Of a stretch of 64,000 nucleotides of DNA, positions 17,158-24,719 are shown in pieces. Where the stretch lies: NCBI RefSeq assembly GCF_000010805.1, contig NC_012522.1, forward strand, positions 3,534,001-3,598,000, given 5' to 3'. Source of the stretch: Rhodococcus opacus B4. Its GTDB lineage: Bacteria > Actinomycetota > Actinomycetes > Mycobacteriales > Mycobacteriaceae. Both the position numbers and the translations under genes were made by a program. Below the pieces are notes generated by a model, which worked only from the letters and a program-made list of their open reading frames with translations, made no database searches and was not told the DNA's origin. Position 1 is the stretch's first letter. Each line of letters starts with the position of its first letter.

Positions 17158-17709
17158 TTACGGGCGCAGGAGGAATTCCCCGGCAAGCTGGATGGCTTCG
17201 CGTTTGGTGTACCCGGGGTGGTCCGCGACGATGAAGTGGCGGCCGATGGCGAGCCCGAACATCAGGGTGCTGCGCGCCTCGATCTCGTCGGGGTCGGTGA
17301 CGAAGGTGCCGAACATCGTGCGCAGGAACTGCATCCGCTCGTTGTCGATGCGTTGCAGGCGTGCCGCGACGGACGGGTCGTGGTGCGCCCAGGCCCGGAT
17401 CGCGAGGTCGATCCGGTGCAGGTCCTCCGAGTAGGTGAGTTGACCCACGCGCCGGATCCGGTCGGCCGCGTCGCCGCCTTCGGCGTCGGCCTGGGCGATG
17501 ACGGCCTTGGTGCAGCGGCGTTCCCACTCGTCGAGCATCTCGGCGAGCAACGCGGGCCTGCCGTCGAAGTAGCCGTAGAACCCGCCCTTCGTGACGCCGA
17601 GTTCGGCGGCGAGCGCTTCGACGCGGACGGCGTCCGGTCCGCCCCGGGCGAGGGCGTCGAGGCCGGCCTCTATCCAGCGGGCTCGTGTCGTGCGGGCGAC
17701 GGCGGGAAT
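17158..17709 (-). CDS. TetR-family repressor, apparent ATT start
   Basis: About 183 residues. The N-terminal HTH is ARTTRARWIEAGLDALARGG, VRVEALAAELGVTKGGFYGYF; the C-terminal ligand domain is variable. The only well-placed start is ATT 17709, six bases after a perfect GGAGGT; the next in-frame alternative is TTG 17736 upstream of that site, with no ribosome site of its own. ATT initiation is rare and autoregulatory in infC-like cases. The gene is divergent from the DUF2867 gene across two palindromes that it most likely binds. Its 3' end converges on the gntR gene. Confidence 0.75.
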   Translation of the reverse strand: MPAVARTTRARWIEAGLDALARGGPDAVRVEALAAELGVTKGGFYGYFDGRPALLAEMLDEWERRCTKAVIAQADAEGGDAADRIRRVGQLTYSEDLHRIDLAIRAWAHHDPSVAARLQRIDNERMQFLRTMFGTFVTDPDEIEARSTLMFGLAIGRHFIVADHPGYTKREAIQLAGEFLLRP

Positions 17710-17738
17710 CGGTCCACCTCCATTGATCGCAGTCAATT

Positions 17739-17754
17739 TATACGGTACCGTATA
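17739..17754. promoter_or_regulatory. TetR operator 1 (perfect 16-bp palindrome)
   Basis: TATACGGTACCGTATA is a perfect palindrome just upstream of the tetR start. A second copy begins 23 bp further on, close to two helical turns, as in sites bound by pairs of TetR dimers. It overlaps the likely promoter of tetR. Confidence 0.75.
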
Positions 17755-17761
17755 GATGAAA

Positions 17762-17777
17762 TATACGGTGCCGTATA
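17762..17777. promoter_or_regulatory. TetR operator 2 (near-palindrome)
   Basis: TATACGGTGCCGTATA differs from operator 1 by one central base. It lies 15 bp upstream of the GTG start of the DUF2867 gene, so binding here should block that gene's transcription. Confidence 0.7.
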
Positions 17778-17791
17778 GATCGGGGGCGACA

Positions 17792-18382
17792 GTGCCACGA
17801 ATAGCAGAGGCCACCTACACCGAGCAGCCCTGGCGCATCCACGAATTCACGAGCGACTTCGACGTCGAGGACGTGTGGTCGTACCGCACTCCCGGGGCCG
17901 GTCCCGGCGACTTCCCCAGAATGCTCGCCGCGATGCGGGCCGGGGGCGGGCTCGCCGACCAGCCCCGGCTGGTGAGGTTCCTGTTCGCCGTCCGGTGGAA
18001 GCTCGGCGAACTGTTCGGTTGGGACGATCCGTCGGCGGGCGTCGGCGCGCGGGTCACCTCGCTCCGCGACCGCCTGCCCGACGACCTCCGCGCCGCTCCC
18101 CGCGGCCCCGACGACGACGGCATGCCGCTCAAAGCGGTCTACGAACTCGACACGGAGGCCGCCCGCGAGCTGGCGAACACGACCGTGCACACCGTCATGC
18201 ATCTCGGCTGGGTGCGAGGCGCGAACGGCGACTACGGACTGCAGATGACCGTCCTCGTCAAACCCAACGGCCGGTTCGGGCGCCTCTACATGGCCGCCAT
18301 CGCCCCGTTCCGGCATCTCCTCGTCTACCCGGCCCTCACCCGGCAGTGGGAACGCGCCTGGCGCGACTACGGATCTGGATGA
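17792..18382 (+). CDS. DUF2867-family protein
   Basis: 196 residues from GTG 17792 (GGGG a few bases upstream); the in-frame ATG at 17756 lies inside the operator pair and is unlikely. RIAEATYTEQPWRIHEFTSDF, VWSYRTPGAGPGDFPRML and NTTVHTVMHLGWV match the DUF2867/SRPBCC-like group often found beside TetR regulators or NAD-dependent epimerases. No catalytic residues are known. It is probably the main target of the divergent TetR and acts in the cytoplasm or at the membrane face. Confidence 0.75.
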   Translation: MPRIAEATYTEQPWRIHEFTSDFDVEDVWSYRTPGAGPGDFPRMLAAMRAGGGLADQPRLVRFLFAVRWKLGELFGWDDPSAGVGARVTSLRDRLPDDLRAAPRGPDDDGMPLKAVYELDTEAARELANTTVHTVMHLGWVRGANGDYGLQMTVLVKPNGRFGRLYMAAIAPFRHLLVYPALTRQWERAWRDYGSG

Positions 18383-18406
18383 ACATATCGCCGTTCGCGG
18401 AAGGAG

Positions 18407-18856
18407 ATGCCCACAGCCGAGTACGTTCGTGGCATGGGTGACGAGGCAATCGACCCCGTGACGGCGTATGAAGCGCTTTCCGCCGGCGCGCGCCTCGCCC
18501 TGCTGCGAGACCCCGAAGGCATCATGCCGCCGCAGTTCATCGGGCAGGTGATGGCCGTGTGCGGGCAGTCGTGCGTCGCGGGCATCAGCGGCGAACCCGA
18601 TCCAGTTCCGCAGATGGCGATGCTGCAGGGGCCGCTCTCGGAGTATCTCGCCCAATGCCGGTGCGCGCTCGACTCCTGGTGGAATTCGCTGACGCCGCGA
18701 GCCCGGGCGGGCATCAGGTGCCGCGAGGCGCTGCCCGAATCGCTGGCACAGCAGTTACCCCGGCACATTCCGTGGACGGCGGTGTCCACACCCGGTTCCC
18801 ACCTGCTGGTGCGCGATTACCTCGAACTGCAGGCGACGGGGTACGAGCTGATGTAA
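18407..18856 (+). CDS. Hypothetical protein
   Basis: 149 residues, no family recognised. It is soluble and helix-rich, with four Cys residues (QSCVAG, QCRCAL, GIRCREAL) and a Trp-Trp pair (DSWWNSLTP). ATG 18407 directly abuts AAGGAG, which is too close, so ATG 18434 (MGDEAIDPV) may be the real start, perhaps leaderless behind a TACGTT -10-like hexamer. It lies 24 bp after the DUF2867 gene on the same strand and may share its transcript. Confidence 0.55.
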   Translation: MPTAEYVRGMGDEAIDPVTAYEALSAGARLALLRDPEGIMPPQFIGQVMAVCGQSCVAGISGEPDPVPQMAMLQGPLSEYLAQCRCALDSWWNSLTPRARAGIRCREALPESLAQQLPRHIPWTAVSTPGSHLLVRDYLELQATGYELM

Positions 18857-18865
18857 TTCGCGCGG

Positions 18866-19645
18866 TCAGTCGGGGGTCTTCTCTCCCGAAATCGCGTCCG
18901 GTTCGTACTCGTCGTGGCGGCGCAGCCAGCTCATGAACGGGTCGTCGCCGCGCCGCGGTTCCGGTTCCCAGTCCTCCTGTCGGCCGCGCGCGGTGAGATC
19001 GAGCCAGTGATAGGTGCCGAGGAGTACGTCGGTGGAGCGTGCGTACCCCGAGTAGGTGTGGAAGACGCGCTCGCCCTGGCGGAGGAAGGCGCTGACGCCG
19101 TGCTCCTCGCCGGACCAGCCCTTCCAGGCGGGATCCATGCGCTCGAGTTCGGCCGCGTCCTTGTAGTTGTATTCGACCGGCGCGACCGAGGCGTCGAGGG
19201 TGACGTGGAAGTCGTAATTGAAGTCGCTGCCGAGCGAGGAATACCAGGGAACTGTCCAGCCCATGCGCTGCCGGTACTGCTCGAGCTTGTGCAGGGGTGC
19301 GCGCGACACGGCCGCGAACGAGGTGTCCCGGGCGTAGAGGTGGTGGAGGTGGGCGACGTTGTCGATCGTGAACGTGCAGGACGGGCATCCTTCGTCGGCG
19401 TCGGGTTCGAACATGAAGTGGTAGATCAGCAGTTGGCTGCGCCCGTCGAACAGATCGACGAGCCGTGCCCTGCCCCCGGGACCGTCGAACTCGTAGTTCT
19501 CGGTGATCTCGACCATCGGCAGCGCGCGCCGGGCGGCGTTGACCCGGTCGCGGTGACGGGTCAGTTCCTTCTCCTGGGCGAGCAGTTCGCGCCGCGCGAC
19601 GAGCCACTGCTCGCGGGTGGTGACCGGCGGATCGGACGCTGTCAT
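18866..19645 (-). CDS. DUF899 thioredoxin-fold protein
   Basis: 259 residues from ATG 19645 with AGGA immediately upstream. REQWLVARRELLAQEKELTR, the LPMVEITENYEFDGPGG strand, LLIYHFMFEPDADEGCPSC and HTYSGYARSTDVLLGTYHWLDL are hallmarks of the DUF899 group, which has a thioredoxin fold and a CxxC-like CPSC site. The biochemical role is unestablished; a redox or peroxiredoxin-like function is plausible. It follows the Cys-rich gene at 19659 by 13 bp, in the same direction as the helicase gene. Confidence 0.8.
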   Translation of the reverse strand: MTASDPPVTTREQWLVARRELLAQEKELTRHRDRVNAARRALPMVEITENYEFDGPGGRARLVDLFDGRSQLLIYHFMFEPDADEGCPSCTFTIDNVAHLHHLYARDTSFAAVSRAPLHKLEQYRQRMGWTVPWYSSLGSDFNYDFHVTLDASVAPVEYNYKDAAELERMDPAWKGWSGEEHGVSAFLRQGERVFHTYSGYARSTDVLLGTYHWLDLTARGRQEDWEPEPRRGDDPFMSWLRRHDEYEPDAISGEKTPD

Positions 19646-19658
19646 TTCCTGTCCCGTC

Positions 19659-20075
19659 CTATTCGAAGTGGATCGGCCGACATCCATAACTTTGTGGCAT
19701 CCGGTACCAGGGACTGTGCCGGGCGATTTCACCACACGCCGAACACCTGATGCGCCGCGGCTCGTTCACCACCAGTTTGCTTCCGACGAACGTATGCACG
19801 ATGAGCGACTTCGAGTGGCCCCCGTCCACGAGACCGGTGAAGACGAAGTCGTACATGGTCAGCAACCGTCCACAACACTGACAGGACAATCTTTCGAGGT
19901 AGTACTCGTCGCCGGCCAGCATGCCCGGTCTCAGGTCCAGGAGCCGCTCCATCTTTGCGATATCGACTGCGTCCGATTTCGTCGACTTGGTTTCGTCCTC
20001 GAGCTCCTCCCTGCTCGGTGCCGACTGCTCGAATTCCTCACGGGACAACGAAACAACGCTGTTGTAGTCAGCCAT
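19659..20075 (-). CDS. Small Cys-rich protein of unknown function
   Basis: 138 residues from ATG 20075 behind TGGAGAAA. The N-terminal half is acidic and helical (SREEFEQSAPSREELEDETK). The C-terminal half has two cysteine clusters, SCQCCGRLL and RCSACGEIARHS, that look like a split zinc ribbon around a beta-strand region. The coding-like frame continues about 45 codons upstream (VLFEVLDVWEVGVEK), so an earlier GTG start is possible. I recognise no family. It lies about 125 bp downstream of the HelR gene on the same strand. Confidence 0.5.
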   Translation of the reverse strand: MADYNSVVSLSREEFEQSAPSREELEDETKSTKSDAVDIAKMERLLDLRPGMLAGDEYYLERLSCQCCGRLLTMYDFVFTGLVDGGHSKSLIVHTFVGSKLVVNEPRRIRCSACGEIARHSPWYRMPQSYGCRPIHFE

Positions 20076-20200
20076 TTTCTCCACGCCCACTTCCCAGACA
20101 TCGAGCACCTCGAACAAGACCGGTCGGTTCCGATCCTTCTCGGCGACCGCGGCGTTGTCACTGGTGGTTCGCTTGTCTAAACGAAACCACCGCGCCCACG

Positions 20201-22339
20201 TCAGTCGCTCGTGAGGATGACGAGTTGCCGGGTCGCGCGGGTCATGGCGACGTAGCGGTCGACGGCTCCTTCGATGCCGTCGCCGAACGATTCCGGGTCG
20301 ACGAGGACGACGAGGTCGAACTCGAGCCCCTTCGACAGCTCCGGCGTCAGCGACCGGATGCGCGGCGTCGCCGGGAACGTAGGATCGCCTATGACGCAGG
20401 CGATCCCGTCGGTGTTCGACGCGAGCCAGGTGTCCAGGATCGAGCGCAGATCCGACACGGGGCGGTGGACGACGGGGATGCCGCTGCTGCGGATGGAGGT
20501 CGGCACGTTGGCGTCCGGGAGCGCGGCCCGGATCACCGGCTCGGCTTCCGTCATGACCTCTTCCGGCGTCCGGTAGTTTATGCTCAGCTCGGCCAGGTCG
20601 ATCCGGTCGAGCCCGATCCGCTCGAGCCGTTCGCGCCAGGACTCCGTGAACCCGTGCCGAGCCTGGGCACGGTCCCCGACGATGGTGAAGCTGCGGGACG
20701 GGCAGCGCAGCAGCAACATCTGCCACTCCGCGTCCGTCAGTTCCTGGGCCTCGTCCACCACGACGTGCGCGAACGGTCCGGCCAGCAGGTCGGGGTCGGT
20801 GCCCGGCAGAGCGGCCTCGTCGACCAGCGACTGCTGGAGGTCCCGGCCGCGCAGCATCGACATCACGAGCATCTCGGAGTCGTCGGCCGCGATCAGGTCG
20901 TCGACGACGGTGCTCATCCGCGCGCGTTCGGCGGCGACGGTGGCGTTGTACCGACGCTGCCGCAGCGACGCCTGCGGGTCTCCGAGCCGCTGCCGTGCCG
21001 CATCGAGGAGCGGCAGATCGGACACCGTCCAATCCTGGGCGTTCGCGCGCTGCAGTGCCCGAACCTCGTCGGGGCTGAGCCAGGGCGCGCACTTGCGCAG
21101 GTAGGCGGGCACCGACCACAGGTCCCCGACGAGGTCGGCGGCCTCGATCATCGTCCAAGCGTTGTCGAGGGCTGCGCGCAATTCGTCGTTCTGCAGCAAC
21201 GACTTCCGGAGCTGCGCCGCGGGAGCGTCGCCGTCGTACTTGTCCACCAGGATCGTGAGCAGCAGCTCCCAGATCTGTTCGCGCGCTTCGTTGTGCGGGG
21301 TACCGGGCTCCGGCGCCTCGAACGCCTCGGCCCAGTCTTCGGGGCTCAGCCAGATGTCGGACCAGTCGGTCGCGACCGTCATGCCCCTGGCAGGCGGCTC
21401 CTCGTAGAACTTCACGGCCGCGTCGATCGCCTTCACCAGATCCGCCGACGACTTCAGCCGTGCCACCTCCGGATCCTTCTCGATCCCGGCGGCGGCACCC
21501 TCGGAGACGAGGTCCCGCAGCGTACAGAGCTGCACACCCTCCTCGCCGAGGCTGGGCAGCACATCGGCGACATACGCCAGGTAGGGCTCGTGCGGGCCGA
21601 CGAACAGCACACCGTGACGGAGTCGGGGATCGGAGTACAGCAGGTACGCGGCACGGTGCAGCGCGACGACGGTCTTGCCCGTGCCCGGACCGCCGTCGAC
21701 GACGAGGGCGCCGCCCGACCCCGCGCGGATGACGGCGTCCTGATCGGCGGCGATGGTGCCGAGCACGTCACGCATCCGGGCCGACCGGCTGCTTCCCAGG
21801 CTGGCGATGAACGCGGACTGGTCGTCGAGGGCGGCGTTCCCGTCGAACCCGTCCGAGGTGAAGACCTCGTCCCAGTAGTCGCTGATCCGGCCGCCGGTCC
21901 AGCGGTACCTGCGGCGGCTGGCCAGGCCCATCGGGTTGGCGTGGGTCGCCCCGAAGAACGGCTCGGCCGCGGGGGACCGCCAGTCGACCAGCAGTTGATT
22001 ACCCGCGCCGTCCATGAGGCCGAGACGTCCGATGTACACGGGCTCGGGGTCGTCGGCGCCGACGAAGTGCCCAAGGCACAGGTCCAGGCCGAAGCGGCGC
22101 AGGGCGCGCAGTTGAGCGCTCAGGTCGTGCACCATCATGTCCCGCTCCATCGCCTCCTGGCCCAGCCGGCGGGGCGCCCTGCGCTCGGCATCGATGCGCC
22201 GGGACAGGTCGGCGATGGACTGCTCGAGGCTGTCCGCGATGGCCGCGAAGTGCCGCTCGTCGCCGGCGATCAGCGCCGGGTCGGCCTTGGGTGCGAGGTG
22301 GTCGGGAAGATCGAACGCGCTGGCAATAACGGGTCTCAC
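20201..22339 (-). CDS. helR: HelR-type RNA polymerase recycling ATPase (HelD class)
   Basis: About 712 residues. N-terminal coiled coil (HFAAIADSLEQSIADLSRRI), 1A-like region, Walker A GGPGTGKTVVALHRAAYLLY near residue 216, VVVDEAQELTDAEWQMLLL, IVGDRAQARHGF, SINYRTPEEV and VDRYVAMTRATRQL helicase motifs. The LRRFGLDLCLGHFVGADDPE and WRSPAAEPFFGATHANPMGL blocks fit HelR, which displaces rifamycins from RNA polymerase, better than housekeeping HelD or UvrD. A rifamycin-associated element upstream supports this. GTG 22339 (GGAG eight bases before) is chosen; GTG 22393, also with GGGAG, would add 18 residues. Confidence 0.88.
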   Translation of the reverse strand: MRPVIASAFDLPDHLAPKADPALIAGDERHFAAIADSLEQSIADLSRRIDAERRAPRRLGQEAMERDMMVHDLSAQLRALRRFGLDLCLGHFVGADDPEPVYIGRLGLMDGAGNQLLVDWRSPAAEPFFGATHANPMGLASRRRYRWTGGRISDYWDEVFTSDGFDGNAALDDQSAFIASLGSSRSARMRDVLGTIAADQDAVIRAGSGGALVVDGGPGTGKTVVALHRAAYLLYSDPRLRHGVLFVGPHEPYLAYVADVLPSLGEEGVQLCTLRDLVSEGAAAGIEKDPEVARLKSSADLVKAIDAAVKFYEEPPARGMTVATDWSDIWLSPEDWAEAFEAPEPGTPHNEAREQIWELLLTILVDKYDGDAPAAQLRKSLLQNDELRAALDNAWTMIEAADLVGDLWSVPAYLRKCAPWLSPDEVRALQRANAQDWTVSDLPLLDAARQRLGDPQASLRQRRYNATVAAERARMSTVVDDLIAADDSEMLVMSMLRGRDLQQSLVDEAALPGTDPDLLAGPFAHVVVDEAQELTDAEWQMLLLRCPSRSFTIVGDRAQARHGFTESWRERLERIGLDRIDLAELSINYRTPEEVMTEAEPVIRAALPDANVPTSIRSSGIPVVHRPVSDLRSILDTWLASNTDGIACVIGDPTFPATPRIRSLTPELSKGLEFDLVVLVDPESFGDGIEGAVDRYVAMTRATRQLVILTSD

Positions 22340-22450
22340 GTCAACAGCTCCGATCTGTGATGGGTGATGTGGATTCAGATTTTCGGCGCGCACTCACGAC
22401 TCCCATTTCCGCAGGTTCCGGCTCAGGCGGGTAATTCTGCGGCACCACCC

Positions 22451-22469
22451 GGGCCTTGCCGCAAGCCCC
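22451..22469 (-). promoter_or_regulatory. Rifamycin-associated element (RAE)
   Basis: Read on the minus strand, GGGGCTTGCGGCAAGGCCC matches every position of the 19-bp RAE consensus as I recall it from the literature. That element controls rifamycin-inducible resistance genes such as rph, arr and helR in actinomycetes. It points toward helR, about 110 bp upstream of its start. Confidence 0.9.
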
Positions 22470-22784
22470 CGGGTGCGCTATACATTGAAAGTGGAAGAGA
22501 GTTGTTTTCTTCCTCCCCTCGCCCCGACTCGGACCGGCAAACCCCTCTGCGCAGTAAACTCCCGTCGATTCGACGTGGGCAAGGCCCGCCGCCCACCTGC
22601 ACGCGTCCTGAACGCCGAAACAGTCGAACCGTCAGTACGTTTGACACTGGTTCCCGAATCGTCAGCGCGGCCCTGAAACTTTCACGGGTGGTGACGCTTT
22701 CGACCCAGCGCCGGGATCCGTTCCGCGCGAGTATTCCCCGGTGTTAATGTGGGAACACTCGTCCTCACCGAAAGGTGCACCTCG
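22470..22784. other. Intergenic region upstream of the secreted-protein gene
   Basis: About 315 bp with no convincing gene. It must hold the promoter of the secreted-protein gene: TTAATG around 22744-22749 is a possible -10. Otherwise I see nothing beyond the RAE at its left edge. Confidence 0.4.
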
Positions 22785-24047
22785 ATGAGAAGATTCACTC
22801 GAAGAGCCGGTGGAACCATCGTGGCGCTGACGCTCACCGCGGCCGCTTTCGTCGTGTCACCGCCACCGGTGTACGGATTTGCCGAGGATATTTGCTACAC
22901 CGAGGACGGTGCCCCGCCGCACAATTGCGCTCCGCTGCCACCCGAGTGCCTACTCGACGACCCCGACTCACCGATCTGCGGCGCCGAGGCCTTCCTCCGC
23001 TACGGGTTCACGTTGCGGAGGCCGCTCGGCGGACGGAGTCTCGTCCACTCGGACTCGACGTACATCATCGCCCGCACCGTCGGCTTCTCCACACAGGATG
23101 CGTACTGGATCGCGGCATACGACGAGGCGACCGACCTCGGCACGTTCGTCCCACGCGACCTCTTCGGCAGGCCCGCCCCCGACGCCGGCGCGCTGACCAC
23201 CAAGGACATCAGCGGGCTGGTGCGCACCCATTTCGACACCGGCGGGTTCCTCTTCCACTTCCTGCCCACGTTGCGCGGGCCGACGGATCCCCTGCCCAAC
23301 GGGTTGCGGCCGAACGTCGACGATCCGCGGCACGAGATCATGCTCACGCACCTGCGGACGTGGGCCATGGCCGGCCCGGGAAGCGACGCACCGCTGTGCA
23401 CGGGCGGTTTCACGAACCCCTCCGCGAACGGCGACTACGGCACGGGCGCAACGTGTTACGGAGACGCAAATCCGGTCCCGATCAACGGCACGTACAGCCT
23501 GGAGACTCCCGCCGCCATCCCGTTCACCAACATGACCGGGCAGCAGGTCATCACGGACAACGTCCTGTCGTCACAATTCGACTCGTGGGTCGGCGAGAAT
23601 TCCTGGAACGCGCGGACCGGCATCTACCTACACGCACTCGGTGACCGCATCTCGCACCACGTGTGCACCGATGCCGGCACGATCACGCCACCGGGCCCCG
23701 CCGGGCAGGACTTCCGAATCGATCTGAACCAGCCCACCTGCGATCAGGGTCCGCATGCGGTCCGCCACGAATACGAGACGGGTGTCGACTTCGCCGGACT
23801 GAACCCGGAAGACCAGACGACCGAGGCGGCGTTGTCGATGGTGTACGACGAACTCGTCAACTTCGCGCGAGCACGCGGAACACTGGACGCGCGCGCGACC
23901 GCACCCGCGACGAAGAGCGCACTCCTGAACGACGGCCTCCTGCCGGCGCTCGAGATCCGCGAACCGGTCGAGCGGCTGACCGCCGTCACCGACGTCGGCT
24001 GCCGTGCCGGCGTTCCCGCGTTCCCCGGAAATCCGGCCTGCCGTTGA
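22785..24047 (+). CDS. Secreted protein of unknown function
   Basis: 420 residues from ATG 22785 behind AAAGGTG. A Sec signal peptide is clear: RRFTRRAGG, a hydrophobic core, then a likely cut after PPPVYG. The mature protein begins Cys-rich (DICYTEDGAPPHNCAPLPP). It contains ARTGIYLHALGDRISHHVC, which resembles the metal-binding helices of zinc-dependent phospholipase C/S1-P1-like proteins, but the full ligand set is not evident. Divergent from helR, it need not share its regulation. The 3' end converges on the NTF2-like gene with only 15 bp between. Confidence 0.7.
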   Translation: MRRFTRRAGGTIVALTLTAAAFVVSPPPVYGFAEDICYTEDGAPPHNCAPLPPECLLDDPDSPICGAEAFLRYGFTLRRPLGGRSLVHSDSTYIIARTVGFSTQDAYWIAAYDEATDLGTFVPRDLFGRPAPDAGALTTKDISGLVRTHFDTGGFLFHFLPTLRGPTDPLPNGLRPNVDDPRHEIMLTHLRTWAMAGPGSDAPLCTGGFTNPSANGDYGTGATCYGDANPVPINGTYSLETPAAIPFTNMTGQQVITDNVLSSQFDSWVGENSWNARTGIYLHALGDRISHHVCTDAGTITPPGPAGQDFRIDLNQPTCDQGPHAVRHEYETGVDFAGLNPEDQTTEAALSMVYDELVNFARARGTLDARATAPATKSALLNDGLLPALEIREPVERLTAVTDVGCRAGVPAFPGNPACR

Positions 24048-24062
24048 CGCCCGCGCATCGAA

Positions 24063-24674
24063 CTACGCGGTAGTGACCGTGGTGTCGGCGGCCCACGCGA
24101 AGCAGGACCGGTAAAGGTCCTCGACCTCTTCCGGCCGGTCGTCCCCGTACAGGTCGTCGGTGATGTCGTAGCCGCTCTGCCGGAGGTAGTAGCCGAGGAA
24201 CCGGTAGGGTGCGCGGATCGCGGCCAGCGTGGGCCGATCGATCTCCGGGCTCTCCCCGGGCACGGCCGGGACCAGGCTGTCACGTTCGTAGATCGGATCC
24301 AGGGACACGATCTGCCACGTTCCGGATGCTTTCTCGAGTCGGTAGATCAGTCGGGTGTACGAGGTGAGGTCGGCCTCGACTCCTCCTATGACGTCGCGGA
24401 ATTCGATTCCGGCCGAGATCTCGACGACGGCCCGGTCGCCGTGCAGGGAGACGATCGGCGGGGACAACCGGTGGGTGGCCTTCTGGCCTCGGCTGCTCAT
24501 CTTCTGCGATTCGAGGACGAACTTCGCCCCGGTGCCGCGGAACCAACTGAGCCGGATGTGCGCTTCGGGATGTATGCACTCACTCATCCGATCCCACCAC
24601 CCGCGGTCACGCGCCTGCCTCTCGTGGAGAACGACCTGGGCCACCTGGGTGATGTCATCGCTGTTGTCGGACAT
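24063..24674 (-). CDS. NTF2-like (SnoaL-type) protein, paralogue of 11120-11719
   Basis: 203 residues; ATG 24674 follows AAGGAG. QVVLHERQARDRGWWDRM, HPEAHIRLSWFRGTGAKFV and LTSYTRLIYRLEKASGTWQI correspond segment by segment to the earlier NTF2-like protein. It is the last gene of the leftward P450 operon, 45 bp after the ferredoxin reductase. It may dehydrate or isomerise a P450-pathway intermediate or act as a binding protein; no catalytic residues are established. Confidence 0.75.
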   Translation of the reverse strand: MSDNSDDITQVAQVVLHERQARDRGWWDRMSECIHPEAHIRLSWFRGTGAKFVLESQKMSSRGQKATHRLSPPIVSLHGDRAVVEISAGIEFRDVIGGVEADLTSYTRLIYRLEKASGTWQIVSLDPIYERDSLVPAVPGESPEIDRPTLAAIRAPYRFLGYYLRQSGYDITDDLYGDDRPEEVEDLYRSCFAWAADTTVTTA

Positions 24675-24719
24675 GATCGAACTCCTTCGGCAAGTCGGGT
24701 ACGTAGTTGTAGGGCGCTC

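Noticed and set aside
20201-22339. UvrD/PcrA repair helicase annotation for the ATPase.
   Set aside because: The long N-terminal coiled coil, HelR-specific blocks and the upstream RAE fit the RNA polymerase-recycling HelD class.
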